DNA of 64,000 nucleotides from contig NC_083676.1 of NCBI RefSeq assembly GCF_030384665.1, positions 868,001-932,000 on the forward strand. Direction: 5' to 3'. The translations under genes were made by a program, and so were the position numbers. Shown piece after piece: positions 30,470 through 40,667 of the stretch (within the stretch, counting starts at the first letter, position 1; every line of letters begins with the position of its first letter). The DNA is from Lodderomyces elongisporus. Its lineage: Eukaryota > Ascomycota > Pichiomycetes > Serinales > Debaryomycetaceae. The notes beneath the pieces are model-generated. The model saw nothing but the letters and a program-made list of their open reading frames with translations. It did not search any database and was not told where the DNA came from.

Positions 30470-33400
30470 TTATATGCTCATAAAGTCAAAGATAGAGCCC
30501 ATGTTGACATAACGGCGACCACACTCTGCAAGATATTTCTGTACTACACCTTGACAGTAAGCAAAAACATCCCTATTTTGTTCAGCCAATGCCTCAATCT
30601 GACCCATAGCCAACTCCGCAACTTTTCCATCCTTTCCTTCTTTGCCCTCTTCTTCCAAGGCATCTCGAATCGGTCTCAACTTTCGTTGCTTTGTTTTCTC
30701 AACATCAAAGATGGACTGGAAATAGAGCAATTGATTATACAAAGCCTTGTCAGTATATCGGTAGCTCATTACACCTTTGCAATCTAAACCTTTTCCAGAC
30801 AGTCCAATGCATCGTTTTCCATAAACTGATATTTGTCGAGTGGTGATACCACAAGATGGGTCATCACATACAAGCCAACCTGCGTAATAAACCGAAATGT
30901 GTTTTCGAATGGTACATTCCAATTGAGCAGTCAACTTGATAAGCGGAAAAGTATACTCACATTTGCTACATTGAACTCCATTGAACGTGACTCTGTAGTC
31001 CACTGAGGCCTGGATTCCACCAAATCGAAAGTGATGACCACATTTGCATTTGAGAACTAGGAAACTCGATTGACGGAAACGTTCAGCATCGGATATTCTT
31101 GACTCCATCGGCATAATCTCGCCATTCAAGTCCCCGTTCTTAACTTTTAATATATAACGCTTGGTATCGATTCCCAATGCTGTAGCCACACGTACCATAT
31201 CGACCGAATCAATTTTTTCTAGTAACCTCTCTACTGGGGCAAATATCTGCTTCTCGAGGTAATAAGTTGGATCAGGACGCAACTCTGTTTTTTGCACCAA
31301 CAAATCTTGTATAGCTCTTGCTCGATCAGCAACTGAGGATGTGTCGTTTTCAGCAGTCGGTGCTGTAATGACATAGGTGATAACGCTTCCGGCCTTGATA
31401 ACCTTTCCTTGATTCTTTAATTTTAATGCAACCTGCACCTGTGGCATATTCTTCCCATTTGGATAGCTCGTTGGATCCTTGGAAAGCTTGGTGTTAATCT
31501 TATACTTTATAGCAGGTACTTGGTTGGCAATGATTTTGTCTCTCATCTCCTCCAAGTACTGGTACACATCCATCAAAGCCTCCTCCGGATCGGCATTAGA
31601 CAAGATCTTCATCAACACAAAAGTGGAGATTTCTTTTGAAAGCTGACAATATTCACGCCTTCTCATGTCCAAACCTTTGACTTCCAAAGTGGTCACTTCT
31701 TCTCCAGTAGCCTTGTTTATCGAAGCATTCATTGCAGCATACTTTTTCTTTGCATGAAGAAGCAATCTTCTAAACACATTATCAATATCAATTTCCAAAA
31801 GTCGGTATCTCTCATTCACTTGCACTTTAAACTGTTCACCCACTTTGACTGCATCCCTCAAGTTATCCGCACCGGTATCTATCATCACCGAATCTGTATC
31901 ACCATAAACAACCCTTAAGCTATTTGACTCTGCCAATTGTCTCGTATCCATCAATATTTCTCTACCTTTGTTCGTCACTAACATTGCCAAAGGTTTGGCA
32001 TAGAACCTCGAGTTGACATATCCCAAACAACCATACATCGAGTTGGCGGTCAACTTGAGCGCTTGTTGTTTTATATCATACTGCGCGTTTTGAAAAGGGG
32101 TATTTTTCGGGTCCTTCAAGAGCTTCTTCACTTCACGACGTCTCGTCACCAAAGTATTCAATAACCTGGGCAAGACACCGGCATCAGCATCGTTATCAGG
32201 AAGTGTTGGCAAATCTCTTTCTTCATCGTGGGTGTTGTTAAACCTGTCTCTATCCACAGTGGTGAAACAAATGTTGAATTCTTGAATAATACTGGGGTAC
32301 AACGAATTGAAATCCATCACCAATATATAATTCTTGTGTAAGCCTTTCTCGGGCTCAAAAACCAAACCACCTTGGAATTTGGGCTTTTTGTTGGATGTTG
32401 CCGTTTGGACATCATCATCAAAGCTCTCTAACTTGGCTTGTTGCAGGTAAGAAGTGTTTTTGTGCAATGCATCCTCTTTATCAGGTACAATGTAATTGTT
32501 TTTCCGAAATTCATGCAACAAAATGTACTCGTTTCTTCCAGCTCTGGTACCGCTCAAAGTATGAGACCATGCATTACCCGCGATATTTGTCAATTGCTTG
32601 GAAAGCGAAAGGATCTGAATAGAAAATGCTATTTCGCTGGTAATTTTGGCATTGAAATTATTTTCCTTCAACGCGAGAAAAAGTAAAGTTGCATCTTCGG
32701 CAAACTTTGAGTTTTGAAAACTAATATCCATTGGCTCGTGCTTTTTGTGACAAACAACCTCGTACATTTCGGCGAGATCCCAAGATTGACATTTAGATGT
32801 TAATGACTGACCCATCTCGTTGGCAATATCACACATCAATCTTCCCTGAAACACTTCTCTAATGAGCAAGTTATTGTTGAAACCTGAACTGTTCTTGTTC
32901 TTGGTGATATGCTGTGGCCATTGTTTTCTATTTCTTCGACCAAGTGCTGACCACGTCATTACTTGATTGTCATACATTCTGTGCACCAAAACATCCAATG
33001 AAATATTCTCCATCCTGTGACCAACAAACACATCAGGATCCAACATTTTCACTTTTGCTGCCACCGCATTTAGCAACACTTTTTCATTAGGACATAATCT
33101 CAAGTTAAACTTTTCTTTTTGAGCAAGCTGATTAAGTCCCGGTGGGAATGATACTGAGCCTACTGGTCTTACAAACGTGATGACATCATTTGGATTTAAC
33201 CCTTCAGGAATTGGTGCATCTTGAGGAAGGTCAAAAAAGGTTGCCAAGGTTACTGAAACAACCTCTTGCTTGTTGTGTTTAGGGTTCATTACCGTTTGCA
33301 CCGAAATTGAGGTACAAGTTAAATTTGGAGCGGCCGGAGGAGCTTTATCCACGGGCAGTATTTTGTTTGGCAGAGATACTGCAACTTCAACTTGACAGTG

Positions 33401-34478
33401 TGTTGAGTTTTGTATAGCTTCAAAATTGCCACCTTCAATATCTAGCCAGCATGGTCCCATAATGTTTCTTTGAGTTACAAACGACTCAAACATATTTGTA
33501 TTACTTCCAAATACATGGCGGAATGTTTGGCCCTCAGTATTAGCAGGCAAGACTTTTCTATTTGTGGCATTATTGTATGGTAGCAACACTTTCAAGTATT
33601 CGGCTTCCTTAGGGATGTTTGCAAGCTCAAATGCATACTTTTTAGTCTCTGCCTTGGCCCTCAATGTCTCTAGCTTGTAGTGTTCCATAAAGAGTGGCGT
33701 TATCTCTTCACGAACATCATTGGGTGTCACACGAGGTGAACTCGTGTCTTCTTCACCATCAACCATTCTGTATTCCCTTGGCAAGATGAATAACTCACGA
33801 CAAAGCCCATTTACTTGCACAACACCCGACACCAACTTACCATCCCTAGTTGCAACTTTACCGAAAAGTAAAAGCGAGTTTTCAACTTCGGCATAGTCCA
33901 TCCAAAACATACGGAAGTGGCCTTGTTCGTCATCGACATTTGCCTGCGCAATCTTCTCTGTGTGGTTTGTTTGGGAAGAAGAAGAAGAAGAAGATGATGA
34001 TGATGCACTACCCAATGGATGCGAGGGCGATGACAAAATCGTAGTATTAGCTTTAACAGAAGAGACTGTCGCTTCGTTTTGACGTCTAGCGGAAACAACA
34101 GCTCTATGCCTCTTTGTGACGATGACATCGTCATCGGAATCAGAGTCACTAGCCTTTACAACTGAGTTTGCAGCACCAGGTTTATCAGTAGTATCAACGG
34201 TGGTGGATGCGTTAGTTGTCTCTAAAGTCGAACCTGTTGCAGTTAAACTATTTTTGGTGGGCGAAGATAATATGTTGACTTGCTCATGTTTCACATTAAT
34301 TTTGCGCTCCTTTTCCTCTTTTCTTGGAGATGATTGCTGGTCAAAATCATCAAAATCCATAGTATAATCTGATGAGGCATTAAAAGTGTCCACTCTTGTA
34401 GGGCGTTTCTTTTCCTTCGATACAGTAGAAAATGCAAACGACCTATTATTGGTTTTCTTCTTAATCTTACCAATACCG

Positions 34479-34510
<32 letters not shown>

Positions 34511-35065
34511 GCTGCTGCTGTTATTCTCTTGCAAGAATTTTGGAGCAGATGCTGATGTAGAGGCAAATGCACTGGGTCCATTGATTTTTCTCAGTGGTTT
34601 CGTTTCTTGGAAATCTTCAAGAATGTCATCAATGTTTGTATCTACTTTCTTTTTAATGCCACCATTGATATCGTTTGAATGTTTAAAGAAATTGCTTATA
34701 GGTGCAGTTTTGGCAACCTTGACAGCTCTTTGGTTATGGTGACGGTTCTTTCTTTTCTTAGAAGAGGTGCGTACTTCAGTATCACTGTCTTCATCGGAGT
34801 AGTAGTTAGGTCTGGATGCATCATCCCATTCATCAGCACCATTATCGACGTATCCTTCCCCATTATCATCGACTATAAAATCATCGTCCATTAATTGTTT
34901 TCTCTTGTGTTCTCTGAAAGTTTCTTCATCAACTTCATCGTAGATCTTGTTTAGGTTGACTCCATCGTCGCCATCGTCGTCCAGATCGATAACAACATTT
35001 CCACGAGATTTCCTTGCTTCTTGAAGCTGCTTTAACTTATCACGTCTGGCCGCTCGAGACAGCAT
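30470..35065 (-). CDS. POL1: DNA polymerase alpha catalytic subunit
   Basis: Catalytic subunit of the polymerase alpha-primase complex, which makes the RNA-DNA primers of replication. The 1531-aa protein (1468 in S. cerevisiae) starts with the conserved DKLKQLQEARKSRG and an acidic IYDEVDEETFREHKRKQ block. An extended low-complexity linker with Asn and Ser runs follows. The B-family core has FWMDYAEVENSLLLFGKV, CDIANEMGQSLTSKCQSWDL, motif A DFNSLYPSIIQEFN (near 915), motif B KLTANSMYGCLGYVNSRFY, and motif C YGDTDSV at 1054-1060. Two C-terminal zinc modules are present (KCKCGHHF/QCSKCEY and CDDPSCGITTRQ/KRCIG/LDCKG). The last binds the B subunit. The terminal GRRYVNMGSIFDFM is conserved. Confidence 0.97.
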
Positions 35066-35282
35066 TCGAGGTATATGGTGGTAGTAGTAGTAGTAGTAGT
35101 AGCGAATACGCTTTGGTTAGGGAGGAAAATAGAAAAGGATAAATATCAAAGAATAAGGCTTCAATCAATAAATTACTTTTGGCTCAAGATGGAGACAGGT
35201 GATTAGTATAATTTAATCAAATTGGTATTTTTACAGACCTTTTTTTTTAAAAAAATGGACAATTCTATCATTCTGTAAAACG

Positions 35283-35288
35283 ACGCGT
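35283..35288. promoter_or_regulatory. MluI cell-cycle box (MCB) upstream of POL1
   Basis: ACGCGT lies about 220 bp before the POL1 ATG. S. cerevisiae POL1 and other replication genes are activated at G1/S by MBF through ACGCGT, so this is the expected element in the expected place. The match and position are seen; the function is inferred. Confidence 0.6.
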
Positions 35289-35493
35289 AATTTGCAAAAA
35301 AAAAAAATAAATAAAAAGTATTAATAACATTAAAAATAAAGAAAAAAAAGGAAAAAAAAAAAAGAAAGAAAACATCAAAACAAAATAGTTTTCGAGACGT
35401 GTTCCACACAATCCAAACCGTTGATGTGCTAGTGCAAAGACAAAGAAGAAAAAAAGAAAAGAAGAAAAAGGAAAAGAGATTTGAGGAGAACGC

Positions 35494-35499
35494 ACGCGT
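35494..35499. promoter_or_regulatory. Second MluI cell-cycle box upstream of POL1
   Basis: A second ACGCGT about 430 bp before the POL1 ATG, within CGCACGCGTTT. Paired MCBs strengthen the case for MBF control. Confidence 0.5.
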
Positions 35500-35723
35500 T
35501 TGGAATTAGTAATTACATTAGAAGTAAATACTTCCCTAGACATATTCTTTTCTCTTTCTTGTTCCTTCTTGCTCTTTCTTGTTCCTTCTTGCTCTTTCTT
35601 GTTCCTTCTTGCTCTTTCTTGTTCCTTCTTGCTCTTTCTTGTTCCTTCTTTTCTACCCATATGTAATCCCAATCGCGACAGACGAAACAACTGATATGTT
35701 CTTAAAGACCGTGAAAACAGTAC

Positions 35724-36797
35724 TTAAAACCAGTCATCGATAAACTTTTGAGGTACCAAACCTTTAGTCACTCTCAGGATAATCTTGCCTCCAAATTCCT
35801 TAACGATTTGAGGATTCTTCAACAAGCTTGCTATAGAGTCCCAAATCAATCTCGACTCTTTCAATGCCTTTAGCAAGTCTGAAACGTCAATTGCATGTGA
35901 TTCCAAAATTGAGACAAGAAAATACGCATTTGGCTGTGCCAACTCCGGTGTAGTTAACAAATGTCTGATCACGGAAACCGCTAAACCAGAATTTCTCAAT
36001 GCAATAAACACTTCATTTAACATTTCATTTTCCCTCTTATCCAACTGGAATTCTTCTGTATTCTCCAGATCTCTTGCATGCTTTGAATTGTTTGTGTTCC
36101 ATTTTAAAAAAGCTTCAAGTATTTCGACATCATTCAACTCGTCATCTTCTTCACTCACAATTGCATCTCTTTTGAGAAGACCACTAAAGTCCAAATTGCT
36201 CTGCAGCATAACCTCCTTAGTGATGCGAATCAATCCAGGTAAAACTTCAGGGTCTTCCAAAGTCAAATTCAAAATATCAAACACTAATCCGGATCTCTCA
36301 ATTGCTATAAGCAAATCTGTCAAATTGATAAGATTTTGTTTCAAGATCCAGATCGTGGTATCAATCACAACCTGAAGTAATTGTGGGTTTAACAAAGAAG
36401 CATCAAGTACAACTATTGCAGCACCAGAGTCATTCAAGTAGCCTAAAATAGTATCTAGCAATGGCGAGTCAGACCTCTTTAGTAAATCCTGTGCAACGTT
36501 CAAAACTTGTGCTCTAACTTGAACTTCAGCACCATCACCATCATCAGCACCAGCACCATCACCAGTACTAGCACCAACACCAGCACCAACAGCAGCACCC
36601 AAATTGCCGTTATCAATATATTTTGAATCTTGAGTTTCAATTGCATTAATTTTCCGCAAAGCGACAGCTAAAGTGTTGAGTCCAGTGACTGACAAATTAA
36701 GCTCATCAGCAGGGTTGCGTGACAATAGAGGTGCATATAGTGCCTGTGCGAAAACGGCAAAAGCACCAAGTGAAATTGAAGCGTAGATTACTTTCAT
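35724..36797 (-). CDS. Putative secreted or wall protein with internal helical repeats
   Basis: I do not recognise this 357-aa protein. It has a signal peptide (MKVIYASISLGAFAVFAQA, residues 1-19) followed by an Asp/Ala/Gly-rich spacer (about 65-92). The rest is an internal duplication: residues about 115-205 and 258-345 share the pattern L..AL..SGLAV.V....L..P.L.......I...IL....I...DLL.A...S.L..DI...LL..P. Leu-Asp-Leu helices dominate, and neither a membrane segment nor a clear GPI signal is visible at the C-terminus (QKFIDDWF). KR dipeptides near residues 117, 218 and 260 could be Kex2 sites. It resembles Leu/Ala-rich secreted proteins of Candida species in general style only. Confidence 0.78.
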   Translation of the reverse strand: MKVIYASISLGAFAVFAQALYAPLLSRNPADELNLSVTGLNTLAVALRKINAIETQDSKYIDNGNLGAAVGAGVGASTGDGAGADDGDGAEVQVRAQVLNVAQDLLKRSDSPLLDTILGYLNDSGAAIVVLDASLLNPQLLQVVIDTTIWILKQNLINLTDLLIAIERSGLVFDILNLTLEDPEVLPGLIRITKEVMLQSNLDFSGLLKRDAIVSEEDDELNDVEILEAFLKWNTNNSKHARDLENTEEFQLDKRENEMLNEVFIALRNSGLAVSVIRHLLTTPELAQPNAYFLVSILESHAIDVSDLLKALKESRLIWDSIASLLKNPQIVKEFGGKIILRVTKGLVPQKFIDDWF

Positions 36798-37786
36798 CGA
36801 TCTTAAACTTTTTAATGGCGTTAATACATGAAACGGTTCAGAAATTATGGAAGATCGCCAAGGCTAGAGACAAAATGAGAGAAAGGGAAATGAAGTACAA
36901 TTTATAAGATGATTAAACTAGGGAATCATCCTCAAAAGAGTACTGAGAAAAAGAGGAAAGTGGAAGAAAGGTGAAAGAAAAGTGGAAGAAAGGTGGAAGA
37001 AAAGTCGAAGAAAGGTGAAAGAAAAGTGCAAGAAAAGTGAAAGAAAAAGGGAAGAAAATGAAACAAAGAGCCAAAAAAGTCACCAACTCTGCTTTAGTCT
37101 TTGGGGGGGGGGGGGGGGAATGCTCGCTAAAGGCAATTACAGGATGTAAAGGTTGGTTTCGTATTGTATTCTGTAAGAATCTTTCCTCAAATTGAATATT
37201 AAACACGAGTAATTGTTATTACAAAAGAACAGTTCTTGGACATAGTTTCACATTACTTGTACTTGCTTAATCTAGATCCGGAAAACTAAATTGTCCGACT
37301 TATAGAGGTATCTTTCCAAATATCTCTTTGGTATGATCCGTAATAGTGGAATCTTTTGTGAGATATCGTTTATGAAAATATTGAAATATAATTATACATA
37401 TATTCTTTATTTCTTTTTTTTTTTTTTAATTCTTTATTTATTTTGGGAAACATTCTTTTTGTGCAACTTATTGCTGACACACACAGTAAAGTGCATACAA
37501 ACCAAATTGAGGAATTATTGTCTACTGTTACTACGTTTATTTCTACAAGTCAACTGTTTCGACTTTCCTCTCCACAAGACTTAAAGACATAAAGACTTAA
37601 AACAGAAAAACTTGATACTCAACGCCGCACCTTCAAAGTTCAACATTAGATAGCTATTGTCACCACCACCTTTATCGGAATACTGTTTTTGTTTTCAGTT
37701 TCTTGTTTTAACGAGTCACCCAAAAACTTTTCTTTTTCTTCTTCATTTCTTTTAGTGTCCATTTTTGGTATACTTGCCGTTTCTCA
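36798..37786. other. Intergenic region, VAM3 promoter and secreted-protein promoter
   Basis: About 990 bp between divergent genes. A GTGGAAGAAAG/GTGAAAGAAAA array (about 36957-37055) and a 16-nt G run (37103-37118) stand out. The rest is AT-rich and I see no further gene. Confidence 0.6.
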
Positions 37787-38854
37787 ATGTCGTTCGCAAA
37801 CATTGATCTTGAAGCCCAAAAGCAGCCACTTTTGCGCAAGACTCACGCGTCAAACCATGCAACTACAGATATAGGGGGAAATTCAAGTGCTAGCAGTAAT
37901 AAAAACTACGGTAGCAACAATATTAGCGGTAGTAACAATATTAGCGGTAGTAACAATAATGGTAACAACAATGCTGTTGGTGGTGTTGCTGTTGGTGTTG
38001 CTGTTGGTCCTAACGGTAATGATAATAATGATGATCCGTTAGACACGATTATTCACAAAACATCAATAGAGTTGCAGAATCTCAGCCAGCTTATATCGCA
38101 ATTTGATAATCAGAGAAGACAACTTGGTACCAAAAGAGACTGCGTTGAGCTTCGACGAAATATCGAAACCTCGACTACAAACATTACTGAACTTTTACGG
38201 GCCATCGAAGCGCTAGTGGTCAGATTGACAACTCTAGTAAATTCTGCTCATGGTAGTCGAGATAGTAACCATAACCAAGAAAGAAAAGAAGTTGGTAAGG
38301 TTAAGGTTTCGAGTCGGCAGATTATGATGAAAGAGAAATTGACAAGTGAGTTTCTGGAGTTGGAGAAGAAGTTTGCCAATCTGAAAAAATTGTTTGATGA
38401 AAAGAAAAAAGTATTTGTGATTCCGCAAACCCATACTGTTTCTGAGAATGGGAGGAGTGGTGTTGGACAAGGCATCGAAGATGAAAGTCCGAATCAGCTG
38501 CAAATACAAATGCAAGTGCAAGAGAATGAAGATCCAGAATTGGTTGAGCAAACGGAATTGCAATACCATTTGCTTTTGACGGAAGAGAGAAACAGGGAGA
38601 TTGAACAAGTGGCCAACGGTGTGATGGAGGTTAACTCGATTTTCAAAGACCTTAATCAGTTATTGCATCAGCAAGGTGAACAAATAAACACTGTTGAAGA
38701 CAATATTCTACAATTGCATGGCCATACACAACAAGCAGATCGCGAGCTACATAAAGCACACGAATATCAAAAGAAAAAGGGTCGCTGGTCTTGTATCTTT
38801 CTAGTTGCCATCTGCGTCTTTGTTCTTATCGTAGTGCTTGTTGTCCTCAGTTAG
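37787..38854 (+). CDS. VAM3: Vacuolar syntaxin (Qa-SNARE) Vam3
   Basis: Tail-anchored Qa-SNARE of the vacuole that drives homotypic vacuole fusion and AP-3 vesicle fusion. The 355-aa protein starts MSFANIDLEAQ, like Vam3. A dileucine sorting-type signal (QKQPLL) lies at about residues 12-17. A Gly/Asn/Ser repeat and a GV-rich patch follow (about 45-80). The Habc-like domain has LGTKRDCVELRRNIET, which matches Vam3 rather than Pep12. The SNARE helix spans about 267-330 (EERNREIEQVANGVMEVNSIF) with the zero-layer Gln in LLHQQGEQI. A C-terminal anchor (IFLVAICVFVLIVVLVVLS) leaves no lumenal tail. Pep12 is the alternative, but the start, KRD-ELR block and C-terminus favour Vam3. Confidence 0.88.
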   Translation: MSFANIDLEAQKQPLLRKTHASNHATTDIGGNSSASSNKNYGSNNISGSNNISGSNNNGNNNAVGGVAVGVAVGPNGNDNNDDPLDTIIHKTSIELQNLSQLISQFDNQRRQLGTKRDCVELRRNIETSTTNITELLRAIEALVVRLTTLVNSAHGSRDSNHNQERKEVGKVKVSSRQIMMKEKLTSEFLELEKKFANLKKLFDEKKKVFVIPQTHTVSENGRSGVGQGIEDESPNQLQIQMQVQENEDPELVEQTELQYHLLLTEERNREIEQVANGVMEVNSIFKDLNQLLHQQGEQINTVEDNILQLHGHTQQADRELHKAHEYQKKKGRWSCIFLVAICVFVLIVVLVVLS

Positions 38855-39003
38855 TTATTGCATATTGATAGACAAAGACTGATAAAGCAAAGAGTTTATA
38901 CTTGGTATTGAATAAAGTTTTCTAATTTGAATAAGAAGAAGTGTAATTAGAAGAAGAAGCAGAAAAGAAAAAAAAAAAAACAAAGAAAATGGTTAAACGT
39001 ACA

Positions 39004-39619
39004 TTAGTCTAAACTGGCTATTTTGGAAAGTTGTGCTGCATCCTCAAAATCCTTACTGGAATTGTTGTTCGCATTAGTATTTGTGGTTCTCCCTCTTCTG
39101 CTGTCACTGGCCCACTGTATTCCATCTTCATCTTCATCGTCTCTTTCGAAATCGGTGTCGATTTCCAGAAAGTCTGTTGTGTCTGGGGTACTTATATTGT
39201 CATAGTCACTGTCATCGGACCTTAGATTTGATCCCGTGGCTCTCGATCTCTCTTCTTCTTGTGCAGCTGCATCCAGAAACGCGTGGTCTTCAAAATCATC
39301 GGCATATTTGACATCGAGTGCTCCATTCTTTGCACTATCTATTCGGTGGCGACAATATTCTGCAGCCTTTGTGAATATAGTTTCTGCTGTTTGCAAAATT
39401 ACTTCTTGATTATTTGCCACCGCTAATCCTGCCCCCACAGCACCACCAACCAAGAGTGCAACTTTGGCAGTAAATGGAAGTGCTTTATTTCATCATATGT
39501 TAGTCTAACTTCTGTTCTTGTTTACAAGTTTTTTTTTTTTTTTGGTTTACTTAATGTGAAGGGTTGCTGCAAATAGCAATAATATTTTGCTTTTCAAAAT
39601 ACATACTAAAAAATGGCAT
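39004..39619 (-). CDS. Small spliced protein with N-terminal hydrophobic anchor, unknown
   Basis: Exon 1 is 39607-39619 (ATG plus nine bases and one phase base) and exon 2 is 39004-39482, giving 163 aa. The joined start MPFFTLPFTAKVALLVGGAV leads into a Gly/Ala-rich hydrophobic segment (about residues 8-30). An amphipathic stretch follows (NNQEVILQTAETIFTKAAEYCRHRI), then an acidic, Asp/Ser-rich tail. The architecture suggests a membrane-anchored protein with a soluble acidic domain. I do not recognise the family. Without the first exon no ATG precedes the hydrophobic segment, so the splice is needed to make a sensible gene. A second in-frame AG a few codons downstream is a possible alternative acceptor. 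Confidence 0.72.
39483..39606 (-). other. Intron of the small anchored-protein gene (124 nt)
   Basis: Donor GTATGT at 39606-39601, branch-like GACTAAC at 39505-39499, acceptor AAAG ending at 39483. It is phase 1 after 13 nt of coding sequence. Confidence 0.82.
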
Positions 39620-39881
39620 GGTGTTATCAGACTGTGATCTTTTTCTTTCACGCGATTGTCTATCCATTAATAAAAAGTCCACACAATATAAAGGGTATCT
39701 TCAATACCAGTTGAAATAAATATAAATCGTAATGGTTTTAATTAAAGTCTGATCAATGACAGTTTCTCAATAAGTGGCAAAAAAAAGAGCAAAATAGATA
39801 AAAAAAAAAGGAGGAGAGAAAGCAAGAGAAGGGCGTGATATTTTTTGTGGGTACGGTGGCATGGAGGTTGGATGCAGTACC

Positions 39882-39918
<37 letters not shown>

Positions 39919-40667
39919 AATATAAAGGTTACACAAAAGGCTGCTTATCTCCATTTCTTATCACAGCACATAATAGCGACCCCTCGACTCACACCGAGCC
40001 GCCCACAGAGTACAATTCTATCAGAACATCTTTTTGCAGCATGAGAACCAAGTCTTCTTTGGATAATTATAAGAGGTGCCAAACAAATAGGGTATGATAA
40101 ACTTGAAAGAATCAATGCTTGAACAACAACCTCGTCTATTACATCTGATGTTATTACTGTTTTTTTTTTGCAATTTTAATTTCAATTTTATTTTAATTTT
40201 TTGTTTTTTCGGAATTTTTGATCCACTCTAATTATTTTCATCCTCACACAAACACACATTTCCTTAGTTTACATTTTTTTTTTTCAATATCAATCAACAT
40301 TGCAGTATGACCCGTGTTACTGCTCTTTATCATTTGGTCCACACATTCTTTGGTGGATTTCCTTTTTTTTTTTTAACTTTAACTTTCACTTTGCTCAAAA
40401 TCAAAATGGTAAAATTAATCTATGAAATCTGATGTTTCCTTGTAAACAATTCTTTACTTACCCGCTCTGCCTATATCAAGTTTTGCGTCGAGAAAAAGAA
40501 AGAGATAATCCGTACCAAGTCGGATCTACGGACAACACTTTGAAAGTATTTAAAAGCTAAGTCCAAAATGTCACCGGCTTTCAACCAGTGTTTCTTGAGG
40601 ATATTGCATTGTTTTATGAAGTAAAAAAACAAACAAACAAACAAACAAACAAACAAACACAATTAAA
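39620..40667. other. Intergenic region upstream of acetyltransferase-like gene
   Basis: About 1.05 kb with a (TA)n tract (39892-39917), T runs, and an (AAAC)n array (40628-40658) right before the next ATG. A cluster of CCG/CGG triplets lies at about 40508-40531 (CCG-N8-CGG, then CGG). Short ATG frames at 40041 and 40307 are unsupported. Confidence 0.55.

Larger units (their letters stand above)
35066..35723. other. Intergenic region, POL1 promoter with 20-bp tandem repeat
   Basis: About 660 bp. It holds a TAGTAGTAG run (35081-35102), A/T runs, two ACGCGT boxes, and five near-identical copies of a 20-bp unit built of TTTCTTGTTCC and TTCTTGCTC (about 35555-35650). Confidence 0.75.

Noticed and set aside
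40041..40432. Two-exon mini-gene from ATG 40041 with GTATGA donor and acceptor at 40305, or a 41-aa frame at 40307
   Set aside because: Donor is non-consensus, no TACTAAC branch is present, and the product is low complexity with no recognisable family.
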